IMG/VR virus record: IMGVR_UViG_3300032118_000026
Coordinates: 1 to 38,154 of that record
From: a virus
Length of the DNA stretch: 38,154 nt
Strand: one strand, 5' to 3'
In this document: positions 24,894 through 31,131 of the stretch, in pieces
Position numbering within the stretch: position 1 is the first letter of the stretch
Layout of the letters: each line of letters begins with the position of its first letter
Notes under the pieces: model-generated
The model's input: the letters and a program-made list of their open reading frames with translations, nothing else
Database searches by the model: none
Told to the model about the DNA's origin: nothing
Program-made: the position numbers and the translations under genes

Positions 24894-25062
24894 TATCACG
24901 CCTCCATCTCTCTATCGCTAGGATGTGGTGGGCTTCCTTGCATATGCATGTGATTACATACTCATTTTGGGTGATTGAGAGAATAGCATCTAGCGCTTTT
25001 TGTGCTTCGTCATGCCATGGTTTATTAAGTCCCCAATCATTCCAATCGGTTTTTATTTGCAT
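24886..25062 (-). CDS. Hypothetical protein (58 aa)
   Basis: MQIKTDWNDWGLNKPWHDEA, then a helix and a short C-x-C/HH motif (ITCICKEAHHILAIERWRRD). The start overlaps the upstream stop (TAATG). Composition and coupling support a real gene; no family recognised. Confidence 0.62.
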   Translation of the reverse strand: MQIKTDWNDWGLNKPWHDEAQKALDAILSITQNEYVITCICKEAHHILAIERWRRDNG

Positions 25063-25280
25063 TATCTTGACCCCGGGACAATGACGTATTTGCGAACTGG
25101 GGTAATCATAATGATGCTTGGGTATAAGCTGCGTTGCACTCTTGCAATAGCTCTAGTTTTAAATGTAAACATTATATTACCACTCGGGAATGATACTGTG
25201 AACCCCCAGCAATGATCTTTTTGTACTAATACACTTGCACTATTATCACATTTTTGTTTGTTTTTGGCTAAAACGGGCAT
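25062..25280 (-). CDS. Hypothetical protein (72 aa)
   Basis: The ATG at 25280 with CAGGAG is preferred over an upstream open extension that overlaps the previous gene. Beta-rich basic protein (WGFTVSFPSGNIMFTFKTRA; YPSIIMITPVRKYVIVPGSR). No family recognised. Confidence 0.58.
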   Translation of the reverse strand: MPVLAKNKQKCDNSASVLVQKDHCWGFTVSFPSGNIMFTFKTRAIARVQRSLYPSIIMITPVRKYVIVPGSR

Positions 25281-25501
25281 ACTTTCTCCTGTGCCTCTTT
25301 GAGAGTCTTGTATGGTCCATACTGATTCGAGCTTGAATCCCAAGCGAAAAAATGTTCGTTGAACTTGATAATGAATGCTCCGTCATCTCTACGCCAATTA
25401 CCGGGTATGGTTTCTTCCCACTCGTTCATACAATCCTCGTTTCTTTGAGTCCACATATTACCCCAACAATGGACCCAGAAATGCTTTCTGAATGGATTCA
25501 T
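25268..25501 (-). CDS. Hypothetical protein (77 aa)
   Basis: The ATG at 25501 overlaps the exonuclease stop (ATGA) and has AAGGAG. Trp/aromatic-rich (FWVHCWGNMWTQRNEDCMNE; AFIIKFNEHFFAWD) with a C-terminal YGPYKTLKEAQEKV motif resembling the DUF/KTxxEA tails of small phage proteins. Function unknown. Confidence 0.62.
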   Translation of the reverse strand: MNPFRKHFWVHCWGNMWTQRNEDCMNEWEETIPGNWRRDDGAFIIKFNEHFFAWDSSSNQYGPYKTLKEAQEKVCPF

Positions 25502-26136
25502 TTCTTCTCCTTGTACCATTGGGTTAACTCGTCAACTTCCTGCAGAAATGCTTTGACTTCTTTGGTTATTTCTTCCATATAATCGGCGTGGTCTGATTTA
25601 TTGCATGTTACGATAAACTTCTGCAAGTTTTCTTGTAACCTGGGATCGAATGACATGAAATCCCACTCTTCCAGGCCGGAGCAAATCATGTTGCTCAATA
25701 CTTGGTCTAAGTGTTCTTTCTCTGGTATTACCCCATCTTTCATCCATTTAAGATGATTCATGGTATTGAATGGGCACTTGATTTCAAGCCCCTTCAAACC
25801 TGAATACTTTTGAGTCAAATCCATTGTCGTCCCGTCCGGTGATGCCCCGAACCACGGGATATCGTCGCAGGTATAGAAACCTGGTCGATCCACTGTGCAG
25901 TTGTGCTGCATTTCGTACGTAACCCTTGCGACAGGCTCAACCTCTGAACCCCATTTCATCGCCTCTGTCACGTAATGCTCGGAACATTGGCCAGTTAATC
26001 TCTCTGTTACAAGCTCCCAAAGATAGCCTTCTCGTTTGACTTTGGTTCCCATAACGTCTTTGACTCGGGATGCTGTAACCCTGCCACAACGCAGAGCATG
26101 CCACGCGCCTGTACCCTGTTCAACGTCGTGTAGCAT
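25498..26136 (-). CDS. YqaJ-family recombination exonuclease (212 aa)
   Basis: Lambda-exonuclease-like nuclease. N-terminal EQGTGAWHALRCGRVTASRV is the YqaJ opening motif; catalytic residues appear as WGSEVEPVAR (Glu), FGASPDG (Asp) and GLEIKCPF (E-x-K). It resects double-strand ends for annealing by the Erf-type protein encoded two genes upstream. GGAG lies before the ATG. The gene overlaps the small membrane protein by 17 bases. Confidence 0.88.
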   Translation of the reverse strand: MLHDVEQGTGAWHALRCGRVTASRVKDVMGTKVKREGYLWELVTERLTGQCSEHYVTEAMKWGSEVEPVARVTYEMQHNCTVDRPGFYTCDDIPWFGASPDGTTMDLTQKYSGLKGLEIKCPFNTMNHLKWMKDGVIPEKEHLDQVLSNMICSGLEEWDFMSFDPRLQENLQKFIVTCNKSDHADYMEEITKEVKAFLQEVDELTQWYKEKK

Positions 26137-26329
26137 AGACTACTCCGTGCATCACGTCCCCAAGATAGCTAATTGAGGAAAGCCCTAAAATTAAAATAAT
26201 GATGGATATTATTTCAATCACTCTTTTTGGAATGCTCGTCTTGCTCAGCATCCATACAAATATGCCAAATACAGCGGCTACCGTTAGCGATGCCAGAATG
26301 CCGTATGCTAGATATTGCCACGGGCTCAT
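26120..26329 (-). CDS. Small two-TM membrane protein (69 aa)
   Basis: Two hydrophobic helices (YGILASLTVAAVFGIFVWML and VIEIISIIILILGLSSISYL) separated by a short positive loop (SKTSIPKR). Lies between the Erf and exonuclease genes and overlaps both. No family; a membrane anchor or superinfection function is only a possibility. Confidence 0.6.
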   Translation of the reverse strand: MSPWQYLAYGILASLTVAAVFGIFVWMLSKTSIPKRVIEIISIIILILGLSSISYLGDVMHGVVYATRR

Positions 26330-27021
26330 GATAATTGCCCCCGCCTCACGTCATAATAGGCAACGATACCGCCCATGAGTTGAGGGTTTTTGGTCGTCCT
26401 GGCCTGTTGGAATAGCATTTTGTAGCAAACTTCCAGCTCTTCCTTGTTTTGGCATTTGTCCATTTGTTCGCGGGCTTCCGACATAGGCCCATCGTCATTT
26501 CCGTCTTTATCCTCACCAATGGCCAGGTTAAAGATCATGCCCAGGAGATAGCGCCTAGCGTAACTTGCCGCGCTTCCCGTTGCGTGCGTCTTTGTCATGA
26601 CATCGTTGCCCTTCGCTCCTTTACCGTCACGCGGGATAGGGAGCTTGTATTGGCGAGTATGGCCTGCCCGGTGAGATACATCACACACCATGACCATTTC
26701 GGCTTCAGTTTGCGACTCCACCGAAAAGCTAAGGCTAAACCCGTAATTCGTATAAACCGGCCTGATCGCACGGTCAAGAGCTGCAAACGATGCGTACCTG
26801 CTCCGTGTCTGTTCATTCTTGCAATCGGGCACGATGCGCGTTATTTCAGCCTGGGCATTGGCTAATGCTTCTCCGAAAAGCATTCTTGCATGCCTATCCT
26901 CGCTATCGCGTTGCATTCCGATAAGCTCTTTTAGTTTGTCGATGTCCAGATCCTTTTGTAAAGCAAACTGGATCAAGCCCATGGGTGTGGGTTGCTCAAG
27001 CGTTCTAACTTCGTCTGTCAT
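26326..27021 (-). CDS. ERF-superfamily single-strand annealing protein (231 aa)
   Basis: Matches the ERF family (P22 Erf relatives): FGEALANAQAEITRIVPDCK, then SRYASFAALDRAIRPVYTNYGFSLSF and the conserved THATGSAASYARRYLLGMIF with NLAIGEDKDGND. Anneals complementary single strands for recombination and genome circularization, paired with the YqaJ exonuclease. AAAGGTG precedes the ATG. Confidence 0.9.
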   Translation of the reverse strand: MTDEVRTLEQPTPMGLIQFALQKDLDIDKLKELIGMQRDSEDRHARMLFGEALANAQAEITRIVPDCKNEQTRSRYASFAALDRAIRPVYTNYGFSLSFSVESQTEAEMVMVCDVSHRAGHTRQYKLPIPRDGKGAKGNDVMTKTHATGSAASYARRYLLGMIFNLAIGEDKDGNDDGPMSEAREQMDKCQNKEELEVCYKMLFQQARTTKNPQLMGGIVAYYDVRRGQLS

Positions 27022-27617
27022 TTTACACCTTTCTTGAAGTTTTTGATTGATAGTTCAACCACGGACCACGGAAACATCTCTCTAATCTTGGCGGCTTGGG
27101 CAGCCCGCGCATCAGCCCGCGCAGCAGCCAACGCATCAGCCCGCGCATCAGCCCCCGCATCAGCCCGCGAAGCAGCCAACGCAGCAGCCCCCGAAGCATC
27201 CCGCGCAGCATCCGACGCATCAGCCCCCGAAGCAGCCTCCGCAGCAGCCCGCGCAGCATCCGACGCATCAGCCCGCACAGCAGCCCACGCAGCAGCCCCC
27301 GAAGCAACCAATTCCTCGTCTGTGGCTTCGCCGTTTGCATGTTTTCCAGCGACAATGACGGCGTTTTTACTGTGATCATCCGTCAAAAGATCCCAAACCG
27401 TACGTCCGTCCGCAAGTGGAGTATTTCGCACACACCAACAAGCGAAAAGACGGTGAGACTTTGGATTATCGTGTTTTACGATACGCAGTAACCACAGCAT
27501 CCAGTCGGGGCGTGTGCATGCCTCCCACGCTGCTTTTAGGCTTTTGTGCGTGTCTGCGAACTCCACAGCCTCACCGCATGCCCCGATGTTGTCTAACCAT
27601 TTCGCGTGTGCTCTCAT
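27018..27617 (-). CDS. Ala-rich repeat phage protein (199 aa)
   Basis: N-terminal 105 residues belong to a recurrent phage/bacterial family (WLDNIGACGEAVEFADTH; WMLWLLRIVKHDNPKSHRLF; VIVAGKHANGEATDEEL). Residues about 106-180 are a degenerate AxAARADAxDAA repeat, highly helical, followed by KIREMFPWSVVELSIKN. Function is not established. AAGGAG is at good spacing. The gene starts a new unit after the terminator at 27704-27726; an upstream TTGACG has no good -10. Confidence 0.7.
   Translation of the reverse strand: MRAHAKWLDNIGACGEAVEFADTHKSLKAAWEACTRPDWMLWLLRIVKHDNPKSHRLFACWCVRNTPLADGRTVWDLLTDDHSKNAVIVAGKHANGEATDEELVASGAAAWAAVRADASDAARAAAEAASGADASDAARDASGAAALAASRADAGADARADALAAARADARAAQAAKIREMFPWSVVELSIKNFKKGVK
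27100..27305 (-). repeat. 12-bp-period GC-rich repeat tract within the Ala-rich gene
   Basis: On the plus strand, units of the form GCAKCAGCCCGC and GCAKCCGAC-like variants recur about every 12-15 bases for about 200 bp. The tract is open in several frames on both strands because all units share codon-phase composition. Likely prone to expansion and contraction. Confidence 0.75.
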
Positions 27618-27703
27618 TTTATCTCCTTATGCGGCCTCTCCGCTCAATTAGTTTCGGGCATCCTTTGCACCCGTCAATGTGTTTTTGTGTGACTTCAGGC
27701 ACA

Positions 27704-27726
27704 GAAAAGCCCCGATGTCCGGGGCT
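27704..27726 (-). terminator. Rho-independent terminator, leftward
   Basis: Minus strand AGCCCCG, five-base loop, CGGGGCT, then TTTCTG. A 7-bp perfect stem ends transcription from the 27762-30169 genes. The gap 27618-27761 otherwise holds only this element and a possible weak promoter. Confidence 0.82.
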
Positions 27727-27761
27727 AGTCCACACTCACTTGAGGATCACTAGATCGAGCC

Positions 27762-27998
27762 TCAACTCGATGGGTTAAGGTGTTGGGGGGATAGGGGAGC
27801 GCGCCGCCAATGGGTCGGCTCTGAATCTAAAACAACACATGAATCATCATAACTTGCATCCACCCCGACAGGATCCCAGTCTGCATAACTAGATGTCCAC
27901 GATTTCCACACAACCGAAACGACACCTGATGGTGTATAAACCAGAATATTACTACCATCTTTTGGTGCCGTTTCAATCGGTTGCCATTCCATTTTCAT
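27762..27998 (-). CDS. DUF551-like protein (78 aa)
   Basis: WQPIETAPKDGSNILVYTPS followed by a C-terminal THWRRAPLSP is the pattern of the short DUF551 phage family. Function not established. The ATG overlaps the TSCPD gene stop. Confidence 0.72.
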   Translation of the reverse strand: MKMEWQPIETAPKDGSNILVYTPSGVVSVVWKSWTSSYADWDPVGVDASYDDSCVVLDSEPTHWRRAPLSPQHLNPSS

Positions 27999-28333
27999 CC
28001 CCCATTGTTGTATGTTTTATCCAGCTCATCAAACAAGATACGCACGAAATCAGGGTCCATTCTGAGCGTTTTGAATGTATCCACAAAGGTGTCAAGCGGA
28101 ACCCCATGTTGTAAACCCACCGATACCGCCATAGCAAATGCATGCATCATTGATTTACCGAACGTGCCTTCGCGACTGTATTCTAGGAATATCTCGCCAA
28201 GCCTGCCGTCTAGGTATTCTCCGCAGGAAACCGTCATAGCATGGCCATTGTCTCCAATATTGAAATGCATGCATGCGCGGCGCTGGGGCAATCTGTAGCG
28301 GCGTGCCGGGCCTTGGGGGGATTCACCTAGCAT
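27995..28333 (-). CDS. Stand-alone TSCPD-domain protein (112 aa)
   Basis: Resembles the C-terminal TSCPD domain of B12-dependent ribonucleotide reductase: RRYRLPQRRACMHFNIGDNG, CGEYLDGRLGEIFLEYSREG, then MMHAFAMAVSVGLQHGVPLD and FVDTFKTLRMDP. There is no reductase gene in the genome, so it may act with or against the host enzyme or on its own; substrate unknown. Start coupled to the preceding stop. Confidence 0.75.
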   Translation of the reverse strand: MLGESPQGPARRYRLPQRRACMHFNIGDNGHAMTVSCGEYLDGRLGEIFLEYSREGTFGKSMMHAFAMAVSVGLQHGVPLDTFVDTFKTLRMDPDFVRILFDELDKTYNNGG

Positions 28334-28677
28334 GAGAGCGCATTCCAGGCCTTGACTAGGCGTGACTCAATCGAATCGAGCTTGTCTGGCAATTCGTCGG
28401 GGTGGATAGCGTATGCCGTTAGGTGGTACCAATCGCCCGCGTATTCTCCGCAAACATCTATTTCGACACTTCGGCTTGTATGCCCATGATAGTCACTGGA
28501 ATACGGCTTCACTGTTATTTGCAAGCCTCTGGTGTTGTGCTCACATTCCCGTGTGGCTAGCTTGGTCCACCTATATGCAACCCAGTCGCACTGATTGTCG
28601 TGCGTTTCAAATGGGTCATTCCGTAATTTGAACCCTTGCTCCACAAGCCATTGGCGCAGTTTATCCTCACCTCTCAT
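28327..28677 (-). CDS. Hypothetical protein (116 aa)
   Basis: Soluble mixed alpha/beta protein (DKLRQWLVEQGFKLRNDPFE; VEIDVCGEYAGDWYHLTAYA). No family recognised. The ATG overlaps the upstream stop, with AGG upstream. Confidence 0.65.
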   Translation of the reverse strand: MRGEDKLRQWLVEQGFKLRNDPFETHDNQCDWVAYRWTKLATRECEHNTRGLQITVKPYSSDYHGHTSRSVEIDVCGEYAGDWYHLTAYAIHPDELPDKLDSIESRLVKAWNALSC

Positions 28678-28870
28678 TGATTACCTGCATCACTTTCTGC
28701 AATGTCTTTTCCCATCTCTCTACACATGGGCAATCCATCCCATGTAGGCGGTCCTTAAGTTTATGGTGGAACCACCTACACTGGCTATTGGTTGGTGCGT
28801 TCTTGCCTATCTCGCAAATTAATTTTCTCAATCTTGTGTTTTCGGCCACAATTGGATGAATCATCATCAT
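28667..28870 (-). CDS. Hypothetical His/Cys-containing protein (67 aa)
   Basis: Starts MMMIHPIVAENTRLRKLICE at an ATG overlapping the Ref-like stop (GAATGATG), with GGAG nearby. CRWFHHKLKDRLHGMDCPCV could bind zinc. Function unknown. Confidence 0.6.
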   Translation of the reverse strand: MMMIHPIVAENTRLRKLICEIGKNAPTNSQCRWFHHKLKDRLHGMDCPCVERWEKTLQKVMQVINER

Positions 28871-29181
28871 TCGTCTCCATACATTGGTATCAAAACTTCG
28901 TTTGTGACACGCCACAGATACGGCTCGCCGCCCGCTATGGCCTCAAATACCGGCAATGCCATGCAGACATACACGCCATTCCAATGATGCTTTTTCTGGC
29001 AGAGTGGAATCATATATTTGTCATCTGCCTTTTCATCACCCATTTTCAAAATGGTGCCATCCGGAAGATGCTTAAGGTGGTGCCCATCAGTCTTGCTTGT
29101 CTGCTCAACTTCCAACAGGTAGCAAACCACACACGGACATCGCAGGATGCATTCACGGCGTGCTCTGTCCTGGATTCGCAT
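28867..29181 (-). CDS. Ref-like HNH nuclease (104 aa)
   Basis: CPCVVCYLLEVEQ, then TDGHHLKHLPDG and MIPLCQKKHHWNG follow the CxxC...HH...LCxxHH order of the P1 Ref family (RecA-dependent HNH-type nuclease). At 104 residues it keeps only the nuclease core. Likely aids recombination with the Erf and YqaJ proteins. GAGG precedes the ATG. Confidence 0.6.
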   Translation of the reverse strand: MRIQDRARRECILRCPCVVCYLLEVEQTSKTDGHHLKHLPDGTILKMGDEKADDKYMIPLCQKKHHWNGVYVCMALPVFEAIAGGEPYLWRVTNEVLIPMYGDE

Positions 29182-29448
29182 TTATCCTCGTTTGTTCCGA
29201 AATCCGCACCCGTCGCATGAGTGCAAACCCTTGTTTTTCTTCCTTCTTCCGCATTTTGGGCATGGATAGCCCACTCTTACACCAAAAATAGTTGAGTTCT
29301 CTATCCCTAGCATGGGCATGTGCCCACACATAGCAGCGCATCGAATAGCTAAACTAGTAGGGACTAACATATCATCTCTAGGCATGCCCCGCGCGTGCTG
29401 GTCTGCTATGATGTCTAGCGCCTCTGAGTATGGGCTTTCGGGGTCCAT
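29182..29448 (-). CDS. Hypothetical protein with C-terminal zinc ribbon (88 aa)
   Basis: C-terminal CPKCGRRKKNKGLHSCDGCG is a four-cysteine ribbon; the N-terminal part is helical (SEALDIIADQHARGMPRDDM). I take the ATG at 29448 (GAGAGG seven bases upstream); an ATG at 29463 or a TTG at 29481 would add 5 or 11 residues. Confidence 0.6.
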   Translation of the reverse strand: MDPESPYSEALDIIADQHARGMPRDDMLVPTSLAIRCAAMCGHMPMLGIENSTIFGVRVGYPCPKCGRRKKNKGLHSCDGCGFRNKRG

Positions 29449-29483
29449 AACATGGCCTCTCATCCTAGTCGCATAATACAAAG

Positions 29484-29711
29484 TTAGACGGCTCCGCGTA
29501 GTTCATCGTATCGTTTGCATTCGGCGGCCCAACATTCATAGCAAATCCATTCGCCACCCGAAACAGGATCAAGTTCCTCGGGCTCCTTTGGCTGATCGCA
29601 CACGTCGCACTTGGTCGGCATATCCCGGAGCATGAAAATGATCTCTCTCCCAGTCAAGCCGCCTAACCCATCATTCGAGTCGGACGTTGCCGCTGTTGGT
29701 TCCTTGCACAT
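29484..29711 (-). CDS. Zinc-ribbon protein whose start lies in an attC loop (75 aa)
   Basis: CDVCDQPKEPEELDPVSGGE followed by WICYECWAAECKRY is a four-Cys zinc ribbon (residues about 34-65). The ATG at 29711 has GGAGG five bases upstream, but ATG, ribosome site and the first 17 codons all lie inside attC1 (29661-29756). The native N-terminus may have been replaced when the site arrived; a shorter start near MLRDMPTK is possible but has no clear ribosome site. Confidence 0.6.
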   Translation of the reverse strand: MCKEPTAATSDSNDGLGGLTGREIIFMLRDMPTKCDVCDQPKEPEELDPVSGGEWICYECWAAECKRYDELRGAV

Positions 29712-29756
29712 CGTTTCCTCCGTTTGCGGCAACGCCGCTCAATTCTTTCGTTAGGC
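29661..29756 (+). other. Integron attC site 1
   Basis: R boxes GCCTAAC (29661-29667) and GTTAGGC (29750-29756) pair fully. Inside, ATT/AAT, GAG/CTC, CGG/CCG and the 9-bp CGTTGCCGC/GCGGCAACG form the stem. Three unpaired bases (C29676, T29680, A29684) all lie on the left arm, and an unpaired spacer (CCATC / TCTTTC) sits by the R box. This is the R/spacer/L/extrahelical-base architecture of attC, and the asymmetry fixes plus-strand orientation. Confidence 0.85.
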
Positions 29757-30025
29757 CGCTAGTAAGTTGACATGCAATGTTCAGATCGGCTTGAAGATGT
29801 TTTATCCTCTAGCAGTTGTTTGATTATCTGCTTATCTGGTTCCGAACTACCTTTTACTGAGTCATATAATTTTGAGTCTTGCTCACTCAAATACTCGTAT
29901 CGCTTCGGCTCTATTGCGCTTCGTTTCAGCATCGCCCTAACCCCACATTGAACGCGGACGTTGTAGCCACTGGCTGTCCGCAAGTTTTGATGTCCGGCAG
30001 GCTACAACGCCGGTTAATTTTGCCG
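29751..30025 (+). mobile_element. Integron-type gene cassette (275 bp) between two attC sites
   Basis: Bounded by the predicted G^TTAGGC crossover points of attC1 (29750/29751) and attC2 (30025/30026), the usual product of IntI-mediated insertion. It contains one small ORF on the minus strand (57 aa) and attC2. No integron integrase gene is in the genome, so capture would have used a host integron enzyme. Confidence 0.72.
29759..29932 (-). CDS. Cassette-borne hypothetical protein (57 aa)
   Basis: MLKRSAIEPKRYEYLSEQDS, then a charged helix (EPDKQIIKQLLEDK). The ATG is three bases from the GTTAGGG core of attC2 and the stop is just before attC1, so it fills the cassette. Ribosome site weak. 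Its strand is opposite to the attC orientation, which occurs in some array cassettes. A 59-codon plus-strand ORF (29771-29950) overlaps but has an unlikely Ser/Cys-rich product. Confidence 0.5.
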   Translation of the reverse strand: MLKRSAIEPKRYEYLSEQDSKLYDSVKGSSEPDKQIIKQLLEDKTSSSRSEHCMSTY

Positions 30026-30031
30026 TTAGGC
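29934..30031 (+). other. Integron attC site 2
   Basis: R boxes GCCCTAAC (29934-29941) and GTTAGGC (30025-30031), with one extra base on the left. Stem: ATT/AAT, AAC/GTT, CGG/CCG and the 10-bp CGTTGTAGCC/GGCTACAACG. Extrahelical bases G29950, G29954 and A29958 sit at the same three places as in attC1. The stem sequence differs from attC1 while the architecture is kept. Confidence 0.83.
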
Positions 30032-30169
30032 GTCCAATGCGTCGTTTGCCAACATATGAAACCCCTCGGTAGTCATATCGGCCTGGGCTATTTCTTCCAG
30101 TGCTTCTCGGTATCGGTTGCATAGGTCTATCAATTTCTGGACATGTTGATCTGTCTTGTCTGTGCGCAT
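30026..30169 (-). CDS. Hypothetical protein ending in the attC2 core (47 aa)
   Basis: MRTDKTDQHVQKLIDLCNRY, then REALEEIAQADMTTEG, a type common among phage small proteins. AAGGG is six bases before the ATG. The stop TAA (30028-30026) is part of the GTTAGGC core of attC2. First gene of the leftward early operon. Confidence 0.68.
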   Translation of the reverse strand: MRTDKTDQHVQKLIDLCNRYREALEEIAQADMTTEGFHMLANDALDA

Positions 30170-30315
30170 ACATTACCCTTCATAATAGCCAAGAAGGTGG
30201 ACCTTTCCGTTTCCACTACGCAACCCCAACGCAACCGGATGCAGGGGTGGCCCTACTATCGCCCCTCGATCATCTCCGGGCGGATTTAGGCTTCCTGGTT
30301 TTCAAAGACAAGGAT

Positions 30316-30358
30316 AGCATATCTCTTTGTCGCCACCCGTCAAGTGACCTGCATCACA
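30316..30358 (-). promoter_or_regulatory. CRP-type class II promoter, leftward early operon
   Basis: TGTGA (30358-30354), six bases, TCACT (30347-30343), 21 bases to TATGCT (30321-30316). TTGACG overlaps the right half-site. Dyad centre about 41.5 bases before the predicted start (about 30309). The leader to the first ATG is about 140 bases. Confidence 0.62.
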
Positions 30359-30397
30359 CATAGATTTTACCGGAAGATCCGTAAACCTAGGTAACCA

Positions 30398-30425
30398 TTG
30401 CATAACCTAGAATACGCTGTATATT
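30398..30425 (+). promoter_or_regulatory. Rightward promoter for the plus-strand genes
   Basis: TTGCAT (30398-30403), 16 bases, TATATT (30420-30425), start near 30432. The palindrome ACCTAGGT (30385-30392) and a second AACCTAG lie around the -35, a possible operator. With the leftward promoter it makes the 30170-30446 gap a divergent control region. Confidence 0.6.
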
Positions 30426-30446
30426 CATTGAGTATGCGGAGATGCC

Positions 30447-30779
30447 ATGGTCCAACCCGTCAGAACAGACAGTGACATTCGCAGGGTAGCAGTGCTTGAA
30501 GAAAAAGCACTCTCGAATGAGAGAGCCCATTGTGACCTGGGTAGGGCAATCGAGGTTATGACATCGGCCATTGGAGAGCTAAAAGAAGCCGTTGACCAGG
30601 CAAGAGGTACATCAAAGTTTATCGCGTGGTTCGTGCCTATAATTTTAGCTAGTTCATTGGGCATTTCTACCACTATCTCAGAACGCAGATATGCTAGCAT
30701 TGAAAATCAGTTCCGTGACAACACAGAACGCATTGCAAGGCTAGAGAGGCTTCACATGGAGAAAAACAAAAATGACTAA
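30447..30779 (+). CDS. Coiled-coil membrane protein (110 aa)
   Basis: N-terminal helical region (about 10-50), one membrane segment (IAWFVPIILASSLGISTTIS, about 58-78) and a C-terminal coiled coil (ENQFRDNTERIARLERLHME). GGAG precedes the ATG. Layout resembles XhlA-type or small exclusion proteins, but no specific family is certain. First gene of the rightward unit; its end overlaps the next start. Confidence 0.62.
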   Translation: MVQPVRTDSDIRRVAVLEEKALSNERAHCDLGRAIEVMTSAIGELKEAVDQARGTSKFIAWFVPIILASSLGISTTISERRYASIENQFRDNTERIARLERLHMEKNKND

Positions 30780-31131
30780 TATCAAATCAATCTTCCCTAT
30801 CGGCGAAAAGGGCTCCAGAAGCTACACGTCGCACTTTATGAAGTATGATGATGCCAAGTTCGCCATTGACGAGTTCAGGGCAATAGATTTGCACCCTGCA
30901 AAGTCATTCGCAGAGTCTGTTGAGTATGGACCATGGTTTTACTCTATCTCGTGGCACAACAAAGCTATCAAGAGATTGATGAACCAAGATGGTGCCATGG
31001 GCACTAAATCATACCTGGCGTATCACCAAGGCGAGGTGACAATCGTCCTAGTAGCCACAGACAAACACGGCAAGGATATCCCGACATTCGCGGTTAACGC
31101 TGGTGTCAAGTGCCCGCCTCACTGTGGTTAA
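30772..31131 (+). CDS. Hypothetical protein (119 aa)
   Basis: Mixed alpha/beta soluble protein (SYTSHFMKYDDAKFAIDEFR; YLAYHQGEVTIVLVATDKHG), ending VKCPPHCG. No family recognised. The ATG overlaps the upstream stop (ATGAC). Confidence 0.62.
   Translation: MTNIKSIFPIGEKGSRSYTSHFMKYDDAKFAIDEFRAIDLHPAKSFAESVEYGPWFYSISWHNKAIKRLMNQDGAMGTKSYLAYHQGEVTIVLVATDKHGKDIPTFAVNAGVKCPPHCG

Noticed and set aside
27023-27379. 118-codon ORF in another minus-strand frame, and Ser/Arg and Ala/Ser frames on the plus strand
   Set aside because: Produced by the repeat tract of the Ala-rich gene; products are runs of Arg/Leu or Ser/Arg without ribosome sites.
27690-27705. TGTGA-N6-GCACA dyad near the terminator
   Set aside because: One mismatch and no -10 at the 21-base position on either strand; not grouped with the CRP-type promoters.
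27621-27740. 40-codon GTG ORF with a CxxC motif overlapping the terminator
   Set aside because: Runs through the terminator stem, has no ribosome site and no independent support.
29771-29950. 59-codon plus-strand ORF in the cassette, in the expected attC orientation
   Set aside because: Product is Ser/Cys/Leu-rich like a reverse-frame shadow, with a weak ribosome site; the minus-strand ORF looks more like a protein. Not fully excluded.
29937-30173. 78-codon minus-strand ORF over attC2
   Set aside because: Arg/Pro-rich shadow of the 47-aa gene and of the attC arms; the 47-aa frame has the better ribosome site and composition.
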